Positions 1-4,904 are shown, counted from the first letter of the stretch. The stretch is 6,215 nucleotides of DNA from Actinomycetales bacterium (GCA_012841845.1 DUTZ01000091.1:1-6215), one strand, 5' to 3'. The notes: generated by a model from the letters alone, not told the origin. A program made the numbers and translations.

Positions 1-42
1 CCGCGCGACGACACGCGGTGCGGGCCCCGGCGCGTCCCCCGG

Positions 43-62
43 GCGGTCAGGCGCGGTCAGGC
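43..62. repeat. Perfect 10-bp tandem duplication at the VKOR stop codon
   Basis: The decamer GCGGTCAGGC occurs twice head to tail (43-52 and 53-62). The right-hand copy contains the stop codon of the VKOR-family gene (TCA at 57-59 on the plus strand, TGA on the coding strand). The left-hand copy lies just beyond the stop in another frame. It looks like a small slippage duplication at the gene's 3' end. No regulatory role is evident. The remaining bases 1-42 hold no gene I can recognise, only a weak 5-bp inverted repeat at 1-18. Confidence 0.6.
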
Positions 63-710
63 CAGCACGTTGAGGAACGCCCACACGAACAGCGCGGCCC
101 ACACCACGAACCACACCGTGAGCGGCACGAGATGCCATCGGGCCGCGGCGACCGCTGCGGAAGAGCCGGCGGAGGAGCCGGCGGACGAGCCCTCGGCCGG
201 ACCCGCCGCGACCCGGTTCCACAGGTGCAGCGTGAGGTACCACCAGGCGGGCCCGGTGAGGATCCACGCGCCGGTGCAGTAGGTGCACAGGCCGCCGATG
301 ACGAAGAACTGCTGCAGCATCATCCAGCTCGACATGCCCAGCATCACGGTGAGCAGCACCCACACCACGGTGACCGGCCAGGCGGGCATTGCGGCGCGGG
401 CCGCCAGGACGAGGCCCAGGACGGTGACGGCGCTGAAGATGACGAGTCCGGCCAGCGAGTTGGGGAAGCCCATGAGGGCGGCCTGCCACGAGTCGATGAC
501 GCGGCCGCACGCGAACACCGATCCGGCCACGCAGTTCGGGATGTGGCCGGGGTCGCGCAGCACCGCGAGCGTCTCCAGCGTGAGCACGAACATCAGCGCG
601 AGCGACGCCGCCCCGGTCACGGCCAGGACGAGTCCGACCGGGCGCGGGCGCGCGGCGGGCGGGAGGTGCTCGGCGGACGCGGTGACGGTGGGTGGGGCGT
701 CGGTGGACAT
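57..710 (-). CDS. Vitamin K epoxide reductase (VKOR) family membrane protein, DsbB-like disulfide oxidase
   Basis: This is a 217-aa integral membrane protein with about five hydrophobic segments (roughly residues 25-50, 84-105, 111-132, 135-163 and 190-215). VKOR hallmarks are present: the outer-loop cysteine pair C60 and C68, the following DSWQA (73-77) and GFPNSLAG (81-88) motifs, and the redox centre C142-T-Y-C145 at the start of a membrane helix. In Actinobacteria VKOR replaces DsbB: it reoxidises a DsbA-like thioredoxin and passes electrons to menaquinone. No thioredoxin domain is fused, so the DsbA partner must be encoded elsewhere. A linker with three GSSA repeats (174-185) precedes the last helix. 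The gene lies 32 bp downstream of the nucleotidase-like gene on the same strand, so the two are probably cotranscribed. The start at 710 has only a weak purine run (GGGG at 722-725) upstream. The family call is firm; the specific role is inferred. Confidence 0.93.
   Translation of the reverse strand: MSTDAPPTVTASAEHLPPAARPRPVGLVLAVTGAASLALMFVLTLETLAVLRDPGHIPNCVAGSVFACGRVIDSWQAALMGFPNSLAGLVIFSAVTVLGLVLAARAAMPAWPVTVVWVLLTVMLGMSSWMMLQQFFVIGGLCTYCTGAWILTGPAWWYLTLHLWNRVAAGPAEGSSAGSSAGSSAAVAAARWHLVPLTVWFVVWAALFVWAFLNVLA
160..195. repeat. Three 12-bp repeats inside the VKOR-family gene
   Basis: Three adjacent 12-bp units (160-171 GAAGAGCCGGCG, 172-183 GAGGAGCCGGCG, 184-195 GACGAGCCCTCG) encode three copies of Gly-Ser-Ser-Ala in the loop before the last transmembrane segment. 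The first two units differ at one base and the third at three (positions 3, 10 and 11). The number of units may vary between strains without affecting the redox core, because the loop is a low-complexity linker. Confidence 0.75.
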
Positions 711-742
711 ACCTTCATGATCCCCGGTCGCGGGGCCGCGCG

Positions 743-2521
743 TCAGCGGAGAACCCGCACGCGCCCCGGCTCGGGGGCGTGGATCGGCCCCTCCTGGGAG
801 ACGTACCGGATGAGGGCCTCGATGTCCGTGAGGTCGGCCTCGCGGCGCGTGTCGAGGGAGGCCAGCGGGGAGCCGCCGAACTCGGGGGAGGTGAGGAACT
901 CGTTGGCCACCACGGTGTACTCGCGGGCGGGATCGACCGGCTCGCCGTCGACGTGCAGGTCGGTGACCCGGGACCCGGCCGGGCGCCGCGTGTCCACCGT
1001 GTAGCGCACGTTGGCGGAGACGGCCGGGCCGTTGTCGCCGATGTCGTCGGCGAAGTGGTCGAAGGCCCGGTGGAGCTCCTCGCCGGTCAGCGTCACCAGG
1101 TAGAGGCGGTCGCCGTAGGGCTGGACGGTGTGCAGCGTGGCGTAGTCGAGGGGGCCGGCGGGCAGGTCGGTGCGCAGCGAGTCGGGGTTGGACAGGGCGA
1201 GGTCGGCGCCCCGGTCGCGGGCCGCGGCGAGCTGGCCGTCGGCGATCACGTCGGCCAGCGGGGACTCGCCGTGGGCGTTCATGGCGCGCGGGATCTCGGT
1301 GGCGGCGGTGCCCAGCACCTCGCGGCCGGCGGGCGCGGCGGCGGCCTTGGCCTGGCGGATGAACTCGACCGTGTCGGCGTCGGGCGCGATGTCGAGGTTG
1401 ACCGTCTGGTTGAACGCCGCGGTCAGGGGCCGCACCACGTCGCCGGTGGCGGGGTCGACGGCGAGGTCCACGACCGTCACGGACCGCCCGTGCGAGGCGG
1501 GCGCCACCACCACGCGCTCGTCGTTCTCCGCGTCGAGGAACCGGCAGGTCGCCGGCCCGCCGGAGGCGCCCACGACGAGGGCGTCCACGGCCGGGTTGAG
1601 GTCGCGGGTCACGTCGAGATCGCCCAGCTCCTCGGGGCAGGCGCCGGGGTCGAGGTTGCCGTGGACGGGATGGGCGTGGACCAGGCCGACGATCGTCTCG
1701 ACGCCGAGGAAGCGCAGTGCCTCCACGGCCTCGTCGAGGGCGCGTACCGGGTCCGAGAGCTGCATGGAGTCGTCGTCACCGGTCCGGGGCGGGGTGAGGG
1801 CCACGACCCCCACGCGGACGTCGCCGACCCGGTGGATGGAGAACGGGAACGTGGGCGCCGCGTCGGGGGAGGGGACGGCGTTGGTGGCGAGGAAGGGGAA
1901 CGCCGCGCCGTGGAACGGGGGCAGGGGCGGGTCGGTCCGGCAGTCCTCGTCGGTCCGGCAGCCGGGGGTGACGAGCGACCGGAGGTGCGTGCCGCCCTTC
2001 TCCAGCTCGCGCTTGCCCACGCCCACGCCGTCCACGCCGAGGCGGTTGAAGAACTGCACGGTGGGCCGGTCGTCGAGCAGCGCGGCCTCCGGGGTCGTGC
2101 CGCCGATCGCGTCGCCGGTGGCCAGGAGCAGCGAGTTGTCGGCCTGGTCGCGCAGCTTGCCGATGGTCGCGGCGAGGTGGGCGCCGCCCCCGGCGGGGCG
2201 GACGTTGCCGGAGCCGTCGCGCAGCTCGCCCTGGAAGCCGACGGGGCGGTCGAGCGCGCCGGAGAACTCGCCGATCCCCAGGATGCGGACGGTCTCGGTC
2301 TCGGCCGCGGGGCTCCAGCTCCTCGAGGGGCCGGGGCGCGCGTCGGCGCCGGGCGCCACGGCGGTGGCCAGGAGGAGGACGCCGACCGCGAGGAGAGCCA
2401 GCGTGACGATCAGCGTCCGGCGCAGCGACGGGGTCCGGAGCCGGCCACCCGCCGCGGTGTTGCCCGTGTCCACATCGGCGCTCACCGGGTCCGCACCGGG
2501 GTGCGGGCTCGGGTGCTGCAT
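743..2521 (-). CDS. Exported 5'-nucleotidase/metallophosphoesterase-like protein with degenerate active site
   Basis: This is a 592-aa protein. A hydrophobic segment (about 37-54) after a basic LRR and followed by APGADA fits a signal peptide (cut near A61) or membrane anchor. Residues ~78-360 match the metallophosphoesterase domain and ~400-590 the 5'-nucleotidase C-terminal domain (GESPLADVIAD 418-428, YATLHTVQPYGD 460-471, LTGEEL 478-483). The N-domain has lost key residues. The usual NDxHG is GEFSG (84-88), GNHE is GKRE (169-172), and GHxH is GASG (318-321). Only GD (D137) and a conserved-type His (H282) remain. The C-domain NGGGIR is NPDSLR (445-450), keeping the Arg. Phosphohydrolase activity is therefore doubtful. 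Cysteines 188, 194, 295 and 326 lie outside the membrane. I chose the ATG at 2521 because GAGGAG lies 4 nt upstream; the in-frame ATG at 2611 has no ribosome site and would add 30 Pro/Arg/His-rich residues. Confidence 0.88.
   Translation of the reverse strand: MQHPSPHPGADPVSADVDTGNTAAGGRLRTPSLRRTLIVTLALLAVGVLLLATAVAPGADARPGPSRSWSPAAETETVRILGIGEFSGALDRPVGFQGELRDGSGNVRPAGGGAHLAATIGKLRDQADNSLLLATGDAIGGTTPEAALLDDRPTVQFFNRLGVDGVGVGKRELEKGGTHLRSLVTPGCRTDEDCRTDPPLPPFHGAAFPFLATNAVPSPDAAPTFPFSIHRVGDVRVGVVALTPPRTGDDDSMQLSDPVRALDEAVEALRFLGVETIVGLVHAHPVHGNLDPGACPEELGDLDVTRDLNPAVDALVVGASGGPATCRFLDAENDERVVVAPASHGRSVTVVDLAVDPATGDVVRPLTAAFNQTVNLDIAPDADTVEFIRQAKAAAAPAGREVLGTAATEIPRAMNAHGESPLADVIADGQLAAARDRGADLALSNPDSLRTDLPAGPLDYATLHTVQPYGDRLYLVTLTGEELHRAFDHFADDIGDNGPAVSANVRYTVDTRRPAGSRVTDLHVDGEPVDPAREYTVVANEFLTSPEFGGSPLASLDTRREADLTDIEALIRYVSQEGPIHAPEPGRVRVLR
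1931..1961. repeat. 13-bp direct repeat encoding a duplicated Cys-Arg-Thr-Asp
   Basis: GTCGGTCCGGCAG occurs at 1931-1943 and 1949-1961, an 18-bp period. It sits inside the nucleotidase-like gene and encodes CRTD at residues 188-191 and again at 194-197. It thus produces the C-x5-C pair of the extracytoplasmic loop. The exact nucleotide identity, including third positions, suggests a local duplication. However, a C-x5-C loop at this place is also what I recall from related actinobacterial nucleotidases, so the spacing itself may be old. Confidence 0.6.
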
Positions 2522-2525
2522 CCGT

Positions 2526-2531
2526 CTCCTC
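2526..2531 (-). promoter_or_regulatory. Shine-Dalgarno site fixing the nucleotidase-like start at 2521
   Basis: On the coding strand GAGGAG (2531 down to 2526) is followed by ACGG and then ATG at 2521-2519, a 4-nt spacer. No comparable purine run precedes the alternative in-frame ATG at 2611. This decides the start in favour of 2521. No TAnnnT box is visible between the aminotransferase stop and this site. Confidence 0.6.
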
Positions 2532-2543
2532 GGGGGTGGTGGT

Positions 2544-2560
2544 CCGCCGCGGTGCGGCGG
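2544..2560. repeat. GC-only hairpin (7-bp stem, 3-nt loop) before the nucleotidase-like gene
   Basis: CCGCCGC (2544-2550) and GCGGCGG (2554-2560) are perfect inverted copies around GGT. On the minus-strand transcript the hairpin lies 12 nt upstream of the GAGGAG ribosome site. It could weaken read-through from the aminotransferase gene or affect translation of the next gene. There is no U-run after it, so a classical intrinsic terminator is not supported. In DNA this GC-rich, chance stems are common. Confidence 0.35.
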
Positions 2561-2617
2561 GTGGCGGTGGCGCGCGGGATCCGCGGGCGCGTCCGCCGGG
2601 CCGTGGGCCATGGTGCC

Positions 2618-2664
2618 GTCACGAGGTCACGGGACCCCGCCGGGATGGTCACGTTCCGGTCACG
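2618..2664. repeat. Cluster of four GTCACG motifs around the aminotransferase stop codon
   Basis: The hexamer GTCACG occurs four times in 47 bp, at 2618-2623, 2626-2631, 2648-2653 and 2659-2664, all in the same orientation (CGTGAC on the coding strand). The last two are 11 bp apart start to start, with a 5-nt spacer, about one helical turn. This is the geometry of direct-repeat sites bound by OmpR-type response regulators. The third copy overlaps the aminotransferase stop codon. The cluster is 97-143 bp upstream of the nucleotidase-like ATG, where a regulator of that gene could bind. Binding is an inference. Confidence 0.4.
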
Positions 2665-3707
2665 AATGAGCGCGCCGCGGCGAGGAAGCGGTCGTTCTCG
2701 TCCGGGTCGCCGATCGTCACCCGCACGCCGTCGCCGGCGAAGCAGCGCGGGATCACGAGGTGCTCACGGCAGTGGACGTCGAAGGATGCGGCGTCGGCGC
2801 CGAGCGGCAGCCACACGAAGTTGGCCTGCGAGTCCGGCACGGCGTACCCGGCCTCGACCAGCGCGTCCCGGACGCGTGTCCGTTCCGCCACCACCGCGTC
2901 GGTCCGCGCGCGCAGCTCGTCCCCGGCGTCCAGGCACGCGATGCCCGCCGCCTGGGCGAGCGAGCTCACCGAGAACGGCACCACCATCTTGGCCACCGGC
3001 ACCACGAGCTCGGTCGGGCCGACGAGGTAGCCCACCCGGATCCCGGCCAGGCCGTACGCCTTGGAGAAGGTCCGCAGGGACACCACGTTGGGCCGGGTCG
3101 TCGCCTCGGCCACACCGTCCACGGGGTCGTCGCCGCGCACGTACTCGTAGTAGGCCTCGTCCAGCGCCACCGTGACCCGCTCGGGGATCCGGTCGAGGAA
3201 CGCGTGGAGGTCCGCGCGCGGGACGGCCGGGCCGGTGGGGTTGTTGGGGGTGCACACGAAGATCAGGCGGGTGCGGTCGGTCACGGCGCCGGCGATCGCG
3301 TCCAGGTCCAGCGCGCCGTCGGGCCGGTTGGGCACCTGCACCGGCACGGCGTGGGCGATGCGGGAGATGATCGGGTACGCCTCGAAGGAGCGCCAGCCGA
3401 AGATCACCTCGTCGCCCGGCGCGCACACGGCCTGGGCGAGCTGCTGGCACAGCGCCACCGAGCCGCAGCCGGCGGTGACGTTGCCGGGGTCGACCCCCAG
3501 GTGCCCGGCCAGGCGCTCGACCAGCGCGTGCGCCGTTATGTCGGGGTAGCGGTTGGCGCCCGCCGCGGCCTCCGCGATCGCCGCGGCCACGCTCGGCAGC
3601 GGCCCGGCGGTGGTCTCGTTGGAGGCCAGCTTGACCGCGCCCGGCACGGAGGCGCCGGGGACGTAGGCGGGGATGGCGTCGAGGTCGCTGCGCACGTCGG
3701 GGGACAT
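2649..3707 (-). CDS. pat: PLP-dependent aminotransferase, HisC2/Pat type (histidinol-phosphate / aromatic amino acid transaminase)
   Basis: This is a 352-aa cytosolic fold-type I aminotransferase, full length for the HisC/Pat family. It closely resembles, from memory, mycobacterial HisC2/Pat (Rv3772), which transaminates aromatic keto acids or histidinol phosphate. Visible signatures are LASNET (27-32), NRYPD (52-56), GCGS (80-83), the Pat-like FGWRSFEAYP (103-112), TPNNPTG (153-159, N156), LDEAYYEY (182-189, D183 and Y186) and TFSKAYGLAGIRVGY (213-227) with K216 as the PLP Schiff-base lysine. R329 in GDGVRVTIG is the likely substrate-carboxylate arginine. No other his or aro genes are nearby, which fits Pat or HisC2 better than a his-operon HisC. 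The ATG at 3707 follows a TACGCT box by 6 nt, so the message is probably leaderless. Substrate preference between phenylpyruvate and imidazole-acetol phosphate cannot be read from the sequence. Confidence 0.92.
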   Translation of the reverse strand: MSPDVRSDLDAIPAYVPGASVPGAVKLASNETTAGPLPSVAAAIAEAAAGANRYPDITAHALVERLAGHLGVDPGNVTAGCGSVALCQQLAQAVCAPGDEVIFGWRSFEAYPIISRIAHAVPVQVPNRPDGALDLDAIAGAVTDRTRLIFVCTPNNPTGPAVPRADLHAFLDRIPERVTVALDEAYYEYVRGDDPVDGVAEATTRPNVVSLRTFSKAYGLAGIRVGYLVGPTELVVPVAKMVVPFSVSSLAQAAGIACLDAGDELRARTDAVVAERTRVRDALVEAGYAVPDSQANFVWLPLGADAASFDVHCREHLVIPRCFAGDGVRVTIGDPDENDRFLAAARSFVTGT

Positions 3708-3713
3708 GGGTAC

Positions 3714-3719
3714 AGCGTA
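3714..3719 (-). promoter_or_regulatory. Leaderless-type -10 box of the aminotransferase gene
   Basis: On the minus strand TACGCT (3719 down to 3714) matches the actinobacterial TAnnnT -10 consensus. Exactly 6 nt (GTACCC) separate it from the ATG at 3707, placing transcription start at or next to the A of the start codon. There is no Shine-Dalgarno sequence upstream, as expected for a leaderless mRNA. No convincing -35 hexamer is seen. Confidence 0.6.
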
Positions 3720-3764
3720 GGACGAGCGGGGGGCGAGGGGATGACGGCGAGGTGTCCGGTCGTT

Positions 3765-3794
3765 TTGCGCGGGCCCGCGCCCGGTGTGTACTGT
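3765..3794 (+). promoter_or_regulatory. Probable promoter of the tRNA-Ser/tRNA-Arg unit
   Basis: TTGCGC (3765-3770) and TACTGT (3789-3794) are 18 bp apart and would start transcription near 3801, about 23 nt before tRNA-Ser. The spacer contains most of a perfect 14-bp palindrome, GCGCGGGCCCGCGC (3767-3780). The -10 fits TAnnnT; the -35 matches TTGACA at four of six bases. An overlapping alternative -10 around 3793-3798 (GTTATC) cannot be excluded. Confidence 0.5.
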
Positions 3795-3823
3795 TATCCC
3801 TCGTTGGCTCAGCAGAGCCTCCA

Positions 3824-3915
3824 GGAGGCGTGCCAGAGCGGCCGAATGGGACTCACTGCTAATGAGTTGTCCTCCTACAAGGGGACCGGAGGTTCAAATC
3901 CTCTCGCCTCCGCCA
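3824..3915 (+). tRNA. tRNA-Ser (anticodon GCT)
   Basis: The acceptor stem GGAGGCG (3824-3830) pairs with CGCCTCC (3905-3911), followed by discriminator G3912 and an encoded CCA (3913-3915). The anticodon stem ACTCA/TGAGT (3851-3855/3863-3867) encloses CTGCTAA with GCT at 3858-3860, reading AGC and AGU. A long class II variable arm (about 3869-3886, stem GTCC/GGAC) is typical of serine tRNAs. The T arm is GGAGG-TTCAAAT-CCTCT. All stems are intact. It is first in a tandem pair, 48 bp before tRNA-Arg, and probably cotranscribed with it. Confidence 0.96.
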
Positions 3916-3963
3916 TGTCGGAGCAGCCGGGACACCGGATGATCTGGCACGACAAATGAATAT

Positions 3964-4036
3964 GCGCCCGTAGCTCAATGGATAGAGCACTTGACTACGG
4001 ATCAAGAGGTTAGGGGTTCGAGTCCCTTCGGGCGCA
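3964..4036 (+). tRNA. tRNA-Arg (anticodon ACG)
   Basis: The acceptor stem GCGCCCG (3964-3970) pairs with CGGGCGC (4029-4035), followed by discriminator A4036. CCA is not encoded, unlike the neighbouring tRNA-Ser, so it must be added after transcription. The D arm is GCTC...GAGC. The anticodon stem CTTGA/TCAAG (3990-3994/4002-4006) encloses CTACGGA with ACG at 3997-3999; A34 is normally deaminated to inosine to read CGU, CGC and CGA. The T arm is AGGGG-TTCGAGT-CCCTT. The size is 73 nt. No separate promoter is clear in the 48-bp gap, so it is likely processed from a shared transcript. Confidence 0.97.
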
Positions 4037-4044
4037 CAGATCGC

Positions 4045-4088
4045 AGAACACCCCGCCACCGGCAGAGATACCGGCGGCGGGGTGTTCT
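4045..4088 (+). terminator. Strong hairpin after the tRNA pair, probable terminator
   Basis: Starting 9 nt after tRNA-Arg, AGAACACCCCGCC (4045-4057) pairs perfectly with GGCGGGGTGTTCT (4076-4088). Inside it, after one A-C mismatch, CCGG (4059-4062) pairs with CCGG (4071-4074) around the 8-nt loop CAGAGATA. That makes 17 base pairs plus one mismatch. There is no long U-run after it, only TTCTCG, which is common for actinobacterial terminators. It would also insulate the toxin-antitoxin promoter from tRNA read-through. Confidence 0.8.
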
Positions 4089-4117
4089 CGTGTGCGCACC
4101 GTGCGTGCCGGCCCCAT

Positions 4118-4140
4118 TCGGACCAGGGTGACTGGTCCGA
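4118..4140. promoter_or_regulatory. Perfect 9-bp inverted repeat, candidate toxin-antitoxin operator
   Basis: TCGGACCAG (4118-4126) and CTGGTCCGA (4132-4140) are perfect inverted copies around the 5-nt centre GGTGA. The repeat covers the -35 region of the antitoxin promoter and ends 27 nt before its ATG. Type II antitoxins, including the Phd/YefM family, normally bind such palindromes through their N-terminal domain and repress their own operon. A read-through hairpin is an alternative, but position and symmetry favour an operator. Confidence 0.6.
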
Positions 4141-4161
4141 CGGGTCCTGTCGGAGTATTCT
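4133..4161 (+). promoter_or_regulatory. Leaderless-type promoter of the toxin-antitoxin operon
   Basis: TATTCT (4156-4161) fits the TAnnnT -10 consensus, and 6 nt (GCTTCC) separate it from the ATG at 4168. Transcription should begin at the start codon. A weak -35 (TGGTCC, 4133-4138, three of six consensus bases) lies at a 17-bp spacing inside the right arm of the inverted repeat, so a bound repressor would block RNA polymerase. No Shine-Dalgarno sequence precedes the antitoxin ATG. Confidence 0.6.
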
Positions 4162-4167
4162 GCTTCC

Positions 4168-4404
4168 ATGAGGACCGTGAACAGCACCGAGGCCAAGGCC
4201 AAGCTCAACGCGCTGCTCGCCGAGGTCCGGTCGACGGGGCGGCCCGTCACGATCACCAGTCATGGTCGCCCCGCCGCCGTGCTGTCCCCGGTCGCGCCGG
4301 CCCCGAGGGAGTTCGGGCCCCTCGAGGGCCTGATCGCTCTGCCCGACGACTTCGACGACCCCCTGCCGGACGGTGACCTCGACCTCTGGGAGGGGAGGCC
4401 CTGA
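4168..4404 (+). CDS. Type II toxin-antitoxin system antitoxin, Phd/YefM family
   Basis: This 78-aa protein has the typical size of a Phd/YefM antitoxin. The N-terminal part has the family pattern MRTVNSTEAKAKLNALL followed by GRPVTITSHGRPAAVLSP (24-41): a helix for dimerisation and DNA binding, then a beta-hairpin. The C-terminal part (about 48-78) is acidic, rich in Asp and Pro with a PDDFDDPLPDGD stretch. It is probably unfolded until it wraps around and blocks the toxin. It is the first gene of the pair; its TGA overlaps the toxin ATG by one base (TGATG at 4402-4406), and antitoxin made first and in excess is the usual arrangement. The ATG at 4168 is leaderless-type. Its likely role is to neutralise the PIN toxin and repress the operon at the adjacent inverted repeat. 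Confidence 0.9.
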   Translation: MRTVNSTEAKAKLNALLAEVRSTGRPVTITSHGRPAAVLSPVAPAPREFGPLEGLIALPDDFDDPLPDGDLDLWEGRP

Positions 4405-4805
4405 TGGCGGCGGTCCTCCTGGACACCAACGTCCTCATCCGTCTCATCGGGGAGCCGGATCGTCTCCCGCGGCCCGTCAGGGACCACCTCGCCGACCCCG
4501 GGACCGACCTCGTCCTCTCCGCGGCATCGGCGTGGGAGGTGGCCACCAAGACCCGGTCCGGCAGGCTGCCCGGCGGGGAGCTCCTGGTGTCGACGTGGGG
4601 CGAGACGCTGGCCCGGCTCCGCATCGCCCAGCTGCCGATCGAGCCGGAGGACGCTCTCCTCGCCGGCGGGCTCGAGTGGGACCACCGCGACCCGTTCGAC
4701 CGCGTGATCGTGGCCCAGGCGCAGCGGCGTGCGCTCACCGTGGCGACGAGCGACCGTGTGCTCCTCGGCGCGGGGAGGGTGCGGGTGCTCGACGCGCGGG
4801 GGTGA
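4404..4805 (+). CDS. vapC: PIN-domain ribonuclease toxin, VapC family
   Basis: This 133-aa single-domain protein has the normal size of a VapC toxin. The acidic metal-binding residues of the PIN active site are present: D7 in LLDTNVLI (5-12), E45 in SAASAWEVATK (39-49), D99 in HRDPFDRVIVAQA (94-106) and D117 in TSDRVL (115-120). The HxDPFDR pattern marks the VapC subgroup usually paired with Phd/YefM-like antitoxins. Such toxins are Mg2+-dependent endoribonucleases that cleave tRNA or rRNA and stop growth when the antitoxin is degraded; the RNA target here cannot be told. The ribosome site GGAGG (4394-4398) is 5 nt before the ATG, and the 1-nt overlap with the antitoxin implies translational coupling. 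No frameshift or missing catalytic residue is seen, so it should be active. Confidence 0.92.
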   Translation: MAAVLLDTNVLIRLIGEPDRLPRPVRDHLADPGTDLVLSAASAWEVATKTRSGRLPGGELLVSTWGETLARLRIAQLPIEPEDALLAGGLEWDHRDPFDRVIVAQAQRRALTVATSDRVLLGAGRVRVLDARG

Positions 4806-4827
4806 GACCGGCCGGAGCCGGGAGGGT

Positions 4828-4845
4828 GCCGGGAGCGCGCCCGGC
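4828..4845. repeat. Small GC hairpin after the toxin gene
   Basis: GCCGGG (4828-4833) and CCCGGC (4840-4845) pair around a 6-nt loop, 22 nt after the toxin stop codon. It could slow transcription leaving the toxin-antitoxin operon, but it has no U-run and a six-bp GC stem is unremarkable in this sequence. The rest of the 111-bp gap (4806-4904) shows only GGGATCG twice (4876-4882 and 4890-4896). Confidence 0.3.
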
Positions 4846-4904
4846 GGGGGTGGCCGGGGAGGGGGCGACGACGAGGGGATCGTCCGCCCGGGATCGGCCG
4901 TCCC

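Noticed and set aside
1..18. Inverted repeat CCGCG...CGCGG at the left edge, as terminator for the VKOR gene
   Set aside because: Only a 5-bp stem with an 8-nt loop, no U-run, and cut by the window edge; chance is sufficient in DNA of this GC content.
18..1004. Plus-strand 328-aa frame opposite the VKOR-family gene
   Set aside because: It is Arg/His/Gly-rich with no motif, and antisense to a gene with clear VKOR signatures.
2522..2611. N-terminal extension of the nucleotidase-like protein from the ATG at 2611
   Set aside because: It would add 30 residues rich in Pro, Arg and His before an already long pre-signal region and has no ribosome site. The ATG at 2521 has GAGGAG 4 nt upstream. It remains possible but less likely.
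692..3175. Long plus-strand frame of 827 aa opposite the nucleotidase-like and aminotransferase genes
   Set aside because: It is a high-GC shadow. The composition is dominated by Gly, Arg, Val and His, there is no recognisable domain, and it spans two clearly identified genes and their intergenic region on the other strand.
4017..4036. Search for an att-type duplicate of the tRNA-Arg 3' end
   Set aside because: No second copy was seen elsewhere in the window, and no integrase or recombinase gene is present, so an integrated element is not supported here.
3859..4263. Minus-strand 134-aa reading frame containing PEGTRTPNLLIRSQVLYPLSYGR and REDLNLRSP-type peptides
   Set aside because: These are the well-known spurious translations of the antisense strand of tRNA genes, here tRNA-Arg and tRNA-Ser. 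The frame also runs across the terminator hairpin and into the antitoxin gene. It is not a real protein.
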